From Oscillospiraceae bacterium (GTDB lineage: Bacteria > Bacillota > Clostridia > Oscillospirales > Oscillospiraceae): a DNA stretch of 64,000 nucleotides. Within the stretch, counting starts at the first letter, position 1. Each line of letters begins with the position of its first letter. Under the pieces are notes generated by a model. The model was not told the DNA's origin, did no database searches, and saw only the letters and a program-made list of their open reading frames with translations. Shown one piece after another: positions 1 through 7,482 of the stretch. A program made the translations under genes and the position numbers. The stretch spans positions 1-64,000 of the forward strand of contig JAGPMA010000003.1 in NCBI GenBank assembly GCA_018053145.1, read 5' to 3'.

Positions 1-2
1 AA

Positions 3-97
3 TTGTTAAATGCCAAAGAAGAAAGAAGAAGAAAAAATAAACAGAAGGACAAACTCAATCAAGAAAAAATGGACGACCTCTATCGCGCTTTTGAAAC
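3..97 (+). other. Probable out-of-frame N-terminal coding segment of the HerA-like ATPase gene
   Basis: This stretch reads as a basic, lysine/arginine-rich peptide that continues through ATG at 70 as MDDLYRAFE. The frame used by the large ATPase downstream is closed by a TGA at 92-94, but from base 95 it reads NADYILGKRYRHVLENQP. Joining the two at about base 93-95 by adding one A to the AAA run gives a smooth protein (LYRAFENADYILGKRY). I infer that the true gene starts in this frame or left of the window, and that a one-base deletion or sequencing error separates it from the main frame. The window edge prevents seeing the true start. Confidence 0.5.
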
Positions 98-130
98 GCA
101 GATTATATTCTCGGCAAACGTTATCGCCAC

Positions 131-3100
131 GTGCTTGAAAATCAGCCTGTATGTGAGCTACCAGAGGCTATCCAAAATATTAAGGTCGGAGATAACTTTC
201 AGGTGTTTCGCATTTTGAAACTAGTATATGATAAAAACGAGAAGACACTGGACAAACTCACGACCGTTTACCATACGCTTACGTCATATACGGACGCAAG
301 CATCATTATGATTCTTATTAGCGATGGAAGTGCTGCCGAGCTGTACTGTGGTGTTGCCTGTCGTGATATCGGGGATAAATCGCAGTGCGATAGCGGCAAG
401 CGTGGAAATCAGTGTACAATTTTGCGTTCTGCGCTAGAAGCTAATTTTCCCGGCGGTGAATTTGCGACCTATGACGGAACTGGGAACAAAGGCATTGACC
501 GAGTTGAACTGATTGACCGAGTATTCCGAAAAAAGGGAGTTGTTTCTGCTGTAACCGGAGTCGCAGCCCTTCGCGGTGAAGGAGAACACAAGAGCGTGGA
601 GTTTGTGCAGGGGCTCGAAAAACTAATTGACGCTATGCGTGGAAAGCCGTTTTCGGCGGTTTTTATTGCGGACTGTATGCAAACAACGCAAATCGAATCA
701 ATGTGTGCCGACTATGAGGATGTTTATTCGGCTATTTCGCCTTTTGCACAGAGTCAGCTTACACGAAATTTTAGCGCTGGAACAACAGATACTGATAGTC
801 TTATAGAGGGTGTGACTGACACTACCAATGAGAGCGTATCTAATTCAGAGAACCACGGCACCGCAAGGGGACGGTTCAAGGCGAATACTATTGGGGGAAA
901 CGTTGGTGGGAAACTAGGACCTGTTGATGTCGGAGTCTCTTATAACCACTCGACCGGTACAAGCGAGAGCGAAACAGATGCGGTTGGTACCGCAATAACC
1001 ACTGGGAGTGCAAAATCGTTGTCTTCGCAGAACTCTGTTGCAAAGTCAATTAGTAACACAACAAGCGACGGAGTGCAGATTACATATCAGAATCGCTCAG
1101 TTAAAACCCTTATGGAGAGAATCGATGAACAAATCCAGCGACTGCGCTCATGCGAAGACTATGGAATATACGACTTTGGCGCGTATTTTATCGCAGAAAC
1201 TACTCCAATTGCGAAAACAGCGGCATCTGTATATAATTCGCTAATGCGCGGTGAAAAATCTTCTGTTGAGGCTTCGTCTGTAAACACATGGACTGACAAA
1301 AATGGCCAAATTACGATTGAGTATTTGAAGCGAATGTATCATCCGCAAATTGCCATTCCTGATTTCAGCAATAAACCCACAGCGGATAATCAAGGTAATG
1401 CTGTTTTTCCACTGATTTCGGTGACTCCAACAGCGCTTGTCAGTGGGAAAGAACTTCCTATACACATGAGTTTGCCTAAAAAATCCGTTAAAGGTGTTGC
1501 GGTTTTGGAATGCGCAGAATTTGGAAGGGAAGTTCTGACATACTCCTTTATGCAAACTGAAGATATTCCGTTGGGGAATATCTATCATATGCGCAAGCCT
1601 AGCGATATTCCCCTTGCACTCAATGCCAACAGCCTCACGGCGCACACCTTTATTACCGGATCTACTGGTGCGGGGAAGTCAAATACAATCTATACAATGT
1701 TAGACAGATTATGCTTGTCAGGTGACAACAAGACACATTTTCTTGTGATTGAGCCTGCAAAGGGCGAATATAAGGATGCACTTGGCGGATGCAAAGGAGT
1801 CTCGGTATTTGGAACGAACTCAAAAATAGCGCCGTTGCTGCGGCTTAATCCGTTTTCGTTCCCGGCTGATACGCACGTGCTAGAGCATATTGATCGCCTA
1901 ATTGAAATATTCAACGCCTGCTGGCCAATGTATGCGGCTATGCCGGCAGTGTTGAAAGCAGCGGTAGAAAAGGCATATATAAATGCGGGCTGGAGCCTTA
2001 GCGCGTCGTCGTGTCCAAGCGGGCGCTTTCCCACATTCAGGAATGTAATGGACGCATTACCAGAAGTGATCGACAGCAAGGGCTTTTCAAAGGATACGCA
2101 GGGGGACTATAAGGGGGCGCTATTAACACGCATTGAATCCCTCACAAATGGTATCAACGGGCAGGTGCTTTGCTCGCAGTTCGAGTTGACCGCTGAGGAC
2201 TTGTTCGACCGCAATGTCATTGTTGACTTAAGCCGTGTTGGCTCAATGGAAACGAAATCGCTACTGATGGGTATTCTCGTCCTAAAGCTTCAGGAACACC
2301 GTATGGCTGAGCGCTCTGATGGAAAAAACAAGCCCAACAGCGGGTTGCAGCATATTACTGTTTTGGAAGAAGCACATAATCTGCTTCGGCGTACATCTTC
2401 AGAGCAAACGCAGGAAAGCTCTAACTTACAGGGCAAGTCGGTAGAAATGCTGGCTAACGCCATCGCAGAGCTGCGTAGCTTCGGCGAAGGCTTCATTATC
2501 GCTGACCAGTCACCGGGGTTGCTAGACATGGCGGTTATTCGTAACACCAACACCAAAATCATTATGCGCTTGCCTGATGAAGGTGACCGCGAGCTTGTCG
2601 GAAAGGCAGCTGGTCTGAACGACGATCAAATTATTGAACTCTCAAAGCTCGAAACAGGCGTCGCGGCGATTTTCCAGAATGAATGGCTGGAACCGGTGCT
2701 TTGCAAGGTAGAGAAGTTCACGGATATGCACACGTTTTCATATCAATGCAACAATAAAGAATTTGCATTACAGGAATTATTTTTAAAAGAACTTATTGCG
2801 CCTCATGATGAACGCAGAAAATTTACTATGGATGAAGTTGACCAAATCAGTCGATGGATTGATGCTCTTGATACAAGCTCTGCGGTGAAGCAGATTTTGC
2901 ATCAAGGTGTTGTAGATGCGTTACCCGAAGACAAAGTTGGATATGCATTGTACTGTGCAGTTAAGGGAAAAAGCCTTCTGGAGCAGGTGCCGCTAGAACA
3001 AAATCAAAATATCGCTCCCTCGATAATAGAGGCAAACATTATGGATTCGCTGAATATCAGCAGAGAATTGTCGGAAGAAATACGTAAAATTGTCTGCATT

Positions 3101-3175
3101 TATGCCTCCGAGCTGGTAAAAGAGAATATTGCTTATCGTGACACGTTGCGGTACTATGGGGGAGACGTCAAATGA
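131..3175 (+). CDS. HerA/FtsK-superfamily ATP-binding protein (probable pumping ATPase)
   Basis: This 1014-residue protein (numbered from the GTG at 131) belongs to the HerA/VirB4-like branch of ring ATPases, which move DNA or protein through a central pore. The Walker A motif GSTGAGKSNT lies near residue 510. The strand FLVIEPAKGEY follows it, Walker B ITVLEEAHNLL is near residue 745, and a conserved IMRLPDEGDRELVG segment is near 815. Residues 1-215 are an unassigned globular region. Residues about 220-330 are very rich in Gly, Ser, Thr and Asn and look like a flexible or surface insert. The gene overlaps the toxin gene by 4 bases (ATGA), so translation is probably coupled. No membrane segment is obvious. 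Upstream bases suggest a frameshift and a longer N terminus. The family call is firm. The role as toxin exporter or loader is inference from context; a DNA-translocating or defence role is the alternative. Confidence 0.8.
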   Translation: MLENQPVCELPEAIQNIKVGDNFQVFRILKLVYDKNEKTLDKLTTVYHTLTSYTDASIIMILISDGSAAELYCGVACRDIGDKSQCDSGKRGNQCTILRSALEANFPGGEFATYDGTGNKGIDRVELIDRVFRKKGVVSAVTGVAALRGEGEHKSVEFVQGLEKLIDAMRGKPFSAVFIADCMQTTQIESMCADYEDVYSAISPFAQSQLTRNFSAGTTDTDSLIEGVTDTTNESVSNSENHGTARGRFKANTIGGNVGGKLGPVDVGVSYNHSTGTSESETDAVGTAITTGSAKSLSSQNSVAKSISNTTSDGVQITYQNRSVKTLMERIDEQIQRLRSCEDYGIYDFGAYFIAETTPIAKTAASVYNSLMRGEKSSVEASSVNTWTDKNGQITIEYLKRMYHPQIAIPDFSNKPTADNQGNAVFPLISVTPTALVSGKELPIHMSLPKKSVKGVAVLECAEFGREVLTYSFMQTEDIPLGNIYHMRKPSDIPLALNANSLTAHTFITGSTGAGKSNTIYTMLDRLCLSGDNKTHFLVIEPAKGEYKDALGGCKGVSVFGTNSKIAPLLRLNPFSFPADTHVLEHIDRLIEIFNACWPMYAAMPAVLKAAVEKAYINAGWSLSASSCPSGRFPTFRNVMDALPEVIDSKGFSKDTQGDYKGALLTRIESLTNGINGQVLCSQFELTAEDLFDRNVIVDLSRVGSMETKSLLMGILVLKLQEHRMAERSDGKNKPNSGLQHITVLEEAHNLLRRTSSEQTQESSNLQGKSVEMLANAIAELRSFGEGFIIADQSPGLLDMAVIRNTNTKIIMRLPDEGDRELVGKAAGLNDDQIIELSKLETGVAAIFQNEWLEPVLCKVEKFTDMHTFSYQCNNKEFALQELFLKELIAPHDERRKFTMDEVDQISRWIDALDTSSAVKQILHQGVVDALPEDKVGYALYCAVKGKSLLEQVPLEQNQNIAPSIIEANIMDSLNISRELSEEIRKIVCIYASELVKENIAYRDTLRYYGGDVK

Positions 3176-3996
3176 GTTTAACCAAATTCGAAGGCGTTAT
3201 CTCGGAAACAACTGAAAACTTGCGTAGCAAAGTCTCTGCTGACTGCAAAGGAAACAAGCCCGAATTGCCGGATGACTCGGGAAAGCATAATTACAAATGG
3301 GAGTTGCCGGATGAGGCTGGAGAACAACTTAACAAGTTGGAGTTGCCGGATGACTCGGGGAAACATAACTGCAAATGGGAGTTGCCGGATGAGGCTGGTG
3401 AAAAATCATATAAGACCGAACTGCCGGATGATTCGGGAAATGATTTGGGAAGTAATAATGGACGAGAAACTGCGAAACCTCATTTGCAAGAAAAAAATGA
3501 AGCAGAGCCGGAGTCCCAACGTTTTGAAATGAATATTAAACAAAAAGAAACATCTGTTGAAGAAAAACTGACAACCGATGAGAAAACGGCACCCGATTTG
3601 TTAGTAGACGATATAGAGGGTGACAAAACTGAGGGACCTGATGATTCTGGTAAGCGTGAATATGATACTGAACTGCCAGATGATCCGGGGGAGAAAGATA
3701 TTTATGCGAGAGTAGTTCTGCGGAAGGATGTCAAAGAACAGATATTTCGAGATGCACCGAAAGATAAAGATAATAATCCGTTAGACCCTAATACTGGTCT
3801 ACCAATAAAGGGAACACCAGACATTGGACATAAACCTGGGCACGAACATTGGCGTGAGCGGATACGTGCAAGAGAGGAAAAGTTAACACGAGAAGAATTT
3901 ATTGAAAAGATGAACGACCCCGATATCTACCAGCTTGAAGACCCATCAAATAATAGATGCCATAAATATGAGGATAAAGGTGACGAAACAGTATGA
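3172..3996 (+). CDS. Polymorphic toxin with LPDDSG/LPDEAG repeats and C-terminal GH-E family HNH nuclease domain
   Basis: This 274-residue acidic protein has three parts. Residues 1-31 are a short N terminus. Residues 32-91 are four 13-residue repeats (LPDDSGKHNYKWE, LPDEAGEQLNKLE and two more, alternating) plus a partial fifth, and two degenerate units lie at 155-176. Residues about 180-270 resemble the GH-E branch of HNH/Endonuclease VII toxin domains: DPNTGLPIKG, then DIGHKPGHEHW with G219, H220 and E225, a T-R-E-E-F segment, and LEDPSNNRCHKYE at the end. In that family the conserved His/Glu residues form a metal-dependent nuclease site that cuts nucleic acid. There is no Sec signal peptide, so export would need a dedicated machine, and the ATPase encoded just upstream with a 4-base overlap is the obvious candidate. 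The ankyrin gene downstream, also overlapping by 4 bases, fits an immunity protein. The domain call is from motif recognition; delivery and targets are inference. Confidence 0.75.
   Translation: MSLTKFEGVISETTENLRSKVSADCKGNKPELPDDSGKHNYKWELPDEAGEQLNKLELPDDSGKHNCKWELPDEAGEKSYKTELPDDSGNDLGSNNGRETAKPHLQEKNEAEPESQRFEMNIKQKETSVEEKLTTDEKTAPDLLVDDIEGDKTEGPDDSGKREYDTELPDDPGEKDIYARVVLRKDVKEQIFRDAPKDKDNNPLDPNTGLPIKGTPDIGHKPGHEHWRERIRAREEKLTREEFIEKMNDPDIYQLEDPSNNRCHKYEDKGDETV
3265..3444 (+). repeat. 39-bp coding tandem repeats, alternating A-B-A-B
   Basis: Four complete 39-base units start at 3265, 3304, 3343 and 3382, with a partial fifth at 3421. Units 1 and 3 encode LPDDSGKHN-KWE; units 2 and 4 encode LPDEAGE followed by variable residues. 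The higher-order period is therefore 78 bases. Units 1 and 3 are nearly identical at DNA level, which suggests recent duplication. Two diverged units recur at 3634-3699. Confidence 0.9.
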
Positions 3997-4358
3997 ATAT
4001 TATCGATGCTGTCCTTTCAAATAAGGAAGAATGCATAAAAATGGTCATCAAAGAGGATGCCGATTTAAATATTAAAGACATGGATACTGGATTTACAGCT
4101 CTTCATTATTGCGCACAAAACCATGATTTTTTAACTGCAAAAACGCTTATGGAAGCAGGCGCAAAAGTTGATGAAAAGGACACTTATGGGAACACTCCAT
4201 TGTTCAAGGCCGTGTTTTTCTCGAAGGGCGAAACTGATTTAATTAAACTACTCTTAGCATTTAATGCAAATCCGGACGAGAAGAACAATGCGGGCGTTAG
4301 TCCTAGAGAGTTGGCTAGCTCAATTACTAATTTTAATGTCAGTAATTGCTTTAAGTAA
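3993..4358 (+). CDS. Ankyrin-repeat protein, probable immunity protein of the GH-E toxin
   Basis: This small 121-residue soluble protein is built from about three ankyrin repeats. The recognisable cores are DTGFTALHYCAQNHDFLTAK (residues about 30-50), a DTYGNTPLFKAV repeat (about 64-75) and a final NNAGVSPRELA repeat (about 100-110). Ankyrin-repeat proteins are a known immunity class for polymorphic nuclease toxins, where they bind and block the toxin domain. The start codon overlaps the toxin stop by 4 bases, which is the usual arrangement for a toxin and its cognate antidote. It has no signal peptide or membrane segment, so it would act in the cytoplasm. The ankyrin call is secure; the immunity role is inferred from position. 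Confidence 0.8.
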   Translation: MNIIDAVLSNKEECIKMVIKEDADLNIKDMDTGFTALHYCAQNHDFLTAKTLMEAGAKVDEKDTYGNTPLFKAVFFSKGETDLIKLLLAFNANPDEKNNAGVSPRELASSITNFNVSNCFK

Positions 4359-4810
4359 AATTACCCTGTGCCGCTTGGACCGGAGACCGTTAATGTTCTA
4401 TATGAAGCACGATATGCGGAGAGCGTCTTAGAAATTGTTATGGGTAGCATGGGACGTATGTTTTTGATAATAGGCACTCGCTTTACCGGAAAATGCTCTC
4501 TCGAAGGGGGCCGTCCGGTGCGAAAAAGTCGAACTATACATGAGCAATGGATGAGAGCAATAGCGCAAATAATACGCCGGCCCCGCGTTAAAATGAAAGC
4601 AAATCGGCTACGCGCGGACTTGGCTTGATGCCAAAGAGAACCATGCCTTGACGAAACCGTTCTGACAAGGAAACTATTGAAACCATGAAAATGCATCGGG
4701 CAACGCCACTCTCTAGACCAACGCTCTTATACAAGGAGCGGTGAACATTAAAAGTTAATATCAAACCCAAGAGCGCGCCGTATGGTGCGCTCTTTTTTTG
4801 GAGGTACACC
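4359..4810. other. 452-bp stretch without a convincing gene
   Basis: This region separates the toxin cassette from the conjugation genes. A GTG-initiated 86-codon frame at 4368-4628 has no ribosome binding site and no recognisable product, so I do not call it. The only clear element is the terminator hairpin at its right end. It may be the scar left by loss of conjugation genes. Confidence 0.5.
4770..4799 (+). terminator. Rho-independent terminator just upstream of virD4
   Basis: A 10-bp stem (AGAGCGCGCC with GGTGCGCTCT, one G-T pair) and a GTAT loop are followed by seven T. It ends 11 bases before the virD4 start and abuts its ribosome binding site GGAGG. It therefore either ends upstream transcription or attenuates entry into virD4. 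Confidence 0.85.
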
Positions 4811-6577
4811 ATGAAACGAAGTAATGGAAAAGCAGGCTTTCTCGTTTGGACGGCTCTTGCAATTCCTGTGGTATGGCTGGCGGTCATCGTCGCACAGTGC
4901 TGCGGTGGGGGAGTAGGACTATTCAACTGGCTTGCCGCCATGAACGCGGCCGTTCAAGCGCCATTGGCCCTTCACATTACACCCTACACTCTCAAGACTG
5001 TGACCGTTGCCCTTGCCGCCTACGGCTTTGCTGTGGCGTGGAACTACGCGGAGCGTGGCAACCGTCGCCCCGGCGAGGAGCACGGTAGCGCAAAATGGGG
5101 TAATGCACGCAAGATTAATGCTTGTTTTCGGACGAAAAAAACAGACCGTTACATTCTGATAACCCGCCACATTTCCATGAGCATGAATGTTCGTGCTCTG
5201 GCGCAGGAGCACCAGACTAACCACAATGTTCTGGTGGTGGGCGGATCGGGTAGTGGCAAGACCCGCTACTTTATTAAGCCGAACCTAATGCAGGCGGATT
5301 GCTCCTATATCTGCTGCGACCCCAAGGGGGAAACTTACCGCGCAATAGGGTGCTTGCTTGAAAACGAAGGCTATGACGTAATCATCTTAAACCTTGTGGA
5401 CATGACGCACTCTGACTGCTACAACCCTTTTTGCTATCTCCACTCCGACACCGACGCACTGAAACTGGTGACAAATCTCATTTCCAACACCACGCCAAAG
5501 AAGTCTTCCACGAACGACCCCTTTTGGGATAAGGCGGAAACGGCGCTGCTGACAGCTTTTATCCTCTACCTTATGCACAACGCACCGCCCGAGGAGCAAA
5601 ATTTTCCCACGCTGATGTACATGATTGAAAATGCCGCCGCCCGCGAGGAAGACGAAAATTACAAAAGCCCGGTTGACCTCATTTTTGACGATTTGGAGCG
5701 CGTTGAGCCGGAAAGCATTGCGCTCAAAGAGTACCGCGTGTTTAAGCAGGCGTCCGGCAAGACAGCAAAATCCATTTTGGTCAGCACAGCGGTGCGATTG
5801 GCTGCGTTCAATCTGCCAGCGTTGGCGAACATCACCAGCCGCGACGATTTGGCGCTCGGCACATTGGGCGACCGTAAGCGAGTCATTTTTGCGGTCATTC
5901 CCGACAACGACACCAGTTTCAACTACATCGTCGGCATGCTCTATTCTCAAGCGTTCCAAGAGCTGTACTATGCTGCTGATAACCGATATGGCGGCAGACT
6001 CCCCATGCCGGTTCGCATTCTCATGGACGAGTTTGCGAATGTTGCTCTACCAGACGATTTTGAGCGTATTTTGTCCACCTGCCGTAGCCGTGAAATCTCT
6101 ATCAACATCGTGGTGCAAAATATGGCGCAACTCAAGGCGTTGTTCAAAGACAGCTGGGAGAACGTTACCGGCAACTGCGACACCCTGCTGTTTTTAGGTG
6201 GAAACGAGCAAAGCACTCACGAATACATATCCAAATTTCTAGGAAAGGAGACAATTGATACCCGGACGAGGGGCATTACAAAGGGGCGCAGCGGCTCCAG
6301 TAATACAAATTATCAAAATACTGGTCGTGAGCTACTTATGCCAGATGAGGTGCGGATGCTCTCGAACCGCCGTGCGCTGCTATTTATTCGCGGCAAGAGG
6401 CCTGTAATAGACCTAAAATATGATCTCAAGCGCCACCCAAACTACAAACGTATTTCCGACGCTGGTAAGCCGCCATATGAGAGAAACTTTGACCCGCCCC
6501 ATTATGAAAAGCTCGACCTCTCCTACGAGGTTGATCTAAAAAACATTGAAATTATTGAGGAGTTACAAGATGAATGA
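4811..6577 (+). CDS. virD4: VirD4/TraG-type type IV coupling protein
   Basis: This is a 588-residue coupling ATPase of conjugative elements. It links the relaxase-DNA complex to the type IV secretion channel at the cytoplasmic membrane. Two N-terminal membrane helices lie at about residues 10-32 and 55-80. Walker A GGSGSGKTRYF is near residue 144, followed by ICCDPKGETYR. Walker B RILMDEFANVALP is near residue 400, and NIVVQNMAQLK and CDTLLFLGG follow, all typical of TraG/VirD4. The ribosome binding site GGAGG lies 7 bases before the ATG. It overlaps the Maff2 gene by 8 bases, as in Tn1549/CTn-type elements of Clostridia. No relaxase or VirB4 is visible in the window, so the element is either incomplete or its other genes lie to the left. 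Because the coupling protein also recruits protein substrates in some systems, it is a second candidate for exporting the nearby toxin (inference). Confidence 0.93.
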   Translation: MKRSNGKAGFLVWTALAIPVVWLAVIVAQCCGGGVGLFNWLAAMNAAVQAPLALHITPYTLKTVTVALAAYGFAVAWNYAERGNRRPGEEHGSAKWGNARKINACFRTKKTDRYILITRHISMSMNVRALAQEHQTNHNVLVVGGSGSGKTRYFIKPNLMQADCSYICCDPKGETYRAIGCLLENEGYDVIILNLVDMTHSDCYNPFCYLHSDTDALKLVTNLISNTTPKKSSTNDPFWDKAETALLTAFILYLMHNAPPEEQNFPTLMYMIENAAAREEDENYKSPVDLIFDDLERVEPESIALKEYRVFKQASGKTAKSILVSTAVRLAAFNLPALANITSRDDLALGTLGDRKRVIFAVIPDNDTSFNYIVGMLYSQAFQELYYAADNRYGGRLPMPVRILMDEFANVALPDDFERILSTCRSREISINIVVQNMAQLKALFKDSWENVTGNCDTLLFLGGNEQSTHEYISKFLGKETIDTRTRGITKGRSGSSNTNYQNTGRELLMPDEVRMLSNRRALLFIRGKRPVIDLKYDLKRHPNYKRISDAGKPPYERNFDPPHYEKLDLSYEVDLKNIEIIEELQDE

Positions 6578-6908
6578 TAAAATAACGACCCTCTCAACGC
6601 GAGAGAAAAAGAAACGCGCTAAGCGACGCTACTTTACGGCGGCGCTCACATTCGCCACGCTCTGCCTGTTTGCAACTCCCGCCTTCGCTGCCGGTGAAGA
6701 TCCACTAAACGCCATCAACAACCTATCCACTTTCGTCTTTGCAGGGATTCGCGCTATCGGCATTATCCTGTTGGGCTGGGGCGTGGTACAAATTGGTATG
6801 AGCCTGCAATCCCACGACCCTTCTCAGCGCAGCACCGGCTTCCTGACCTTCTTCGGTGGACTGATGATTGCCTTTGCAAAGGAAATCCTGGACATGATTT
6901 TGAAGTAA
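6570..6908 (+). CDS. Maff2-family small membrane protein (VirB2-like)
   Basis: This 112-residue protein has a basic N terminus (KKKRAKRRYF), a signal-like hydrophobic stretch ending ATPAFAAG (about residues 22-44), and two further hydrophobic segments (about 55-77 and 90-108). Maff2 proteins follow VirD4 in conjugative elements of Firmicutes and resemble VirB2-type pilin or pore subunits. The ATG at 6570 is preceded by GAGGAG and overlaps the virD4 end by 8 bases, so translation is probably coupled. In complete elements VirB6, PrgI and VirB4 genes normally follow; here the integrase module comes instead, so the transfer region appears truncated. Confidence 0.85.
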   Translation: MNDKITTLSTREKKKRAKRRYFTAALTFATLCLFATPAFAAGEDPLNAINNLSTFVFAGIRAIGIILLGWGVVQIGMSLQSHDPSQRSTGFLTFFGGLMIAFAKEILDMILK

Positions 6909-7072
6909 AAACACTGTTTGCCCTTCTCGACCGAGAGGGTCAAACGCTTAGATAGCCCAGAAAAAGTAATTGGGAGGTGAGCGTACCAATGCTCTGCATA
7001 CGACGTGTTTGTCACACAAGGCAGCTTGTCAGGAACGGGATACGGGTAATACGACAAAAAATGATAAAGATG

Positions 7073-7110
7073 GTGGGAGGACCGCCCTATGCGGCTCCTC
7101 CCACACTTTT
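7073..7110 (+). terminator. Terminator after the virD4-Maff2 unit
   Basis: A stem of GTGGGAGGA with TCCTCCCAC, extended inside by CCGC with GCGG, is followed by a short T run (ACTTTT). It would end transcription of the virD4-Maff2 unit. Confidence 0.75.
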
Positions 7111-7112
7111 GA

Positions 7113-7156
7113 CAGCATCAGAACGGCTTAATGCAGATAAAACCGCTCTGATGCTG
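7113..7156. repeat. 14-bp inverted repeat before the excisionase gene
   Basis: The arms at 7113-7126 (CAGCATCAGAACGG) and 7143-7156 (CCGCTCTGATGCTG) match at 13 of 14 positions, with a 16-base spacer. There is no T tract after it. It could be an excisionase or integrase arm site, or an operator for the xis-int unit; this is inference from position. Confidence 0.55.
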
Positions 7157-7274
7157 CCAAACACCCATTGGTGGCACAAGATTTATCTTTTGATTTTTTG
7201 CATGCCATAGAGGCCTGTGCTATGATTTTTTCGTGAAGCATGGGCCGCGTCAATATGAAAGGAGATGGAAGAAC

Positions 7275-7466
7275 TTGACGGGGTCAGACTATAACCAAGA
7301 AAAACGCACCTATACCGTGCGGGAGGTTGCTGAATTGCTGGGCATTAGTAACACTGCGGCATATTCGTTGGTCAAAAAGCAAGCTTTCAAAACCGTACGG
7401 ATTGGCACGGCTATTCGTATTTCCAAAGCCTCTTTTGATGAATGGCTTGATGCACAAAGCAAATAA
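7275..7466 (+). CDS. xis: Excisionase-family DNA-binding protein
   Basis: This is a 63-residue winged helix-turn-helix protein of the MerR/excisionase type. The core TYTVREVAELLGISNTAAYS is followed by LVKKQAFKTVRIGTAIRI and SFDEWL. Such proteins bend DNA at the element ends and favour integrase-mediated excision. The TTG start at 7275 is chosen because AAAGGAG lies about 10 bases upstream; an in-frame GTG at 7233 has no ribosome binding site. It lies 16 bases before the integrase gene, probably in one transcript. Confidence 0.85.
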   Translation: MTGSDYNQEKRTYTVREVAELLGISNTAAYSLVKKQAFKTVRIGTAIRISKASFDEWLDAQSK

Positions 7467-7482
7467 TTAAAGGAGAATCATT

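Larger units (their letters stand above)
6909..7274. other. Junction region between transfer genes and the integration module
   Basis: This 366-bp stretch contains a terminator hairpin and a large inverted repeat, annotated separately. An open frame at 6989-7210 (73 codons) has GGGAGGTG about 10 bases upstream but an unrecognisable product that runs through both hairpins. It may be a remnant of a truncated transfer gene and I do not call it a gene. Confidence 0.45.

Noticed and set aside
3265..3444. CRISPR-like repeat array
   Set aside because: The repeats are in frame, have no unique spacers between identical direct repeats and encode a 13-residue protein motif.
4368..4628. Possible 86-codon gene upstream of virD4
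   Set aside because: GTG start without a ribosome binding site, no recognisable product and an equally long frame on the other strand.
5387..5959. Antisense open frame of 190 codons opposite virD4
   Set aside because: It overlaps a well-supported coupling protein over its whole length; the product is low in recognisable motifs and has no start context.
6989..7210. Possible 73-codon gene after Maff2
   Set aside because: It has a ribosome binding site but runs through a terminator and a large inverted repeat and encodes nothing recognisable; better seen as remnant DNA.
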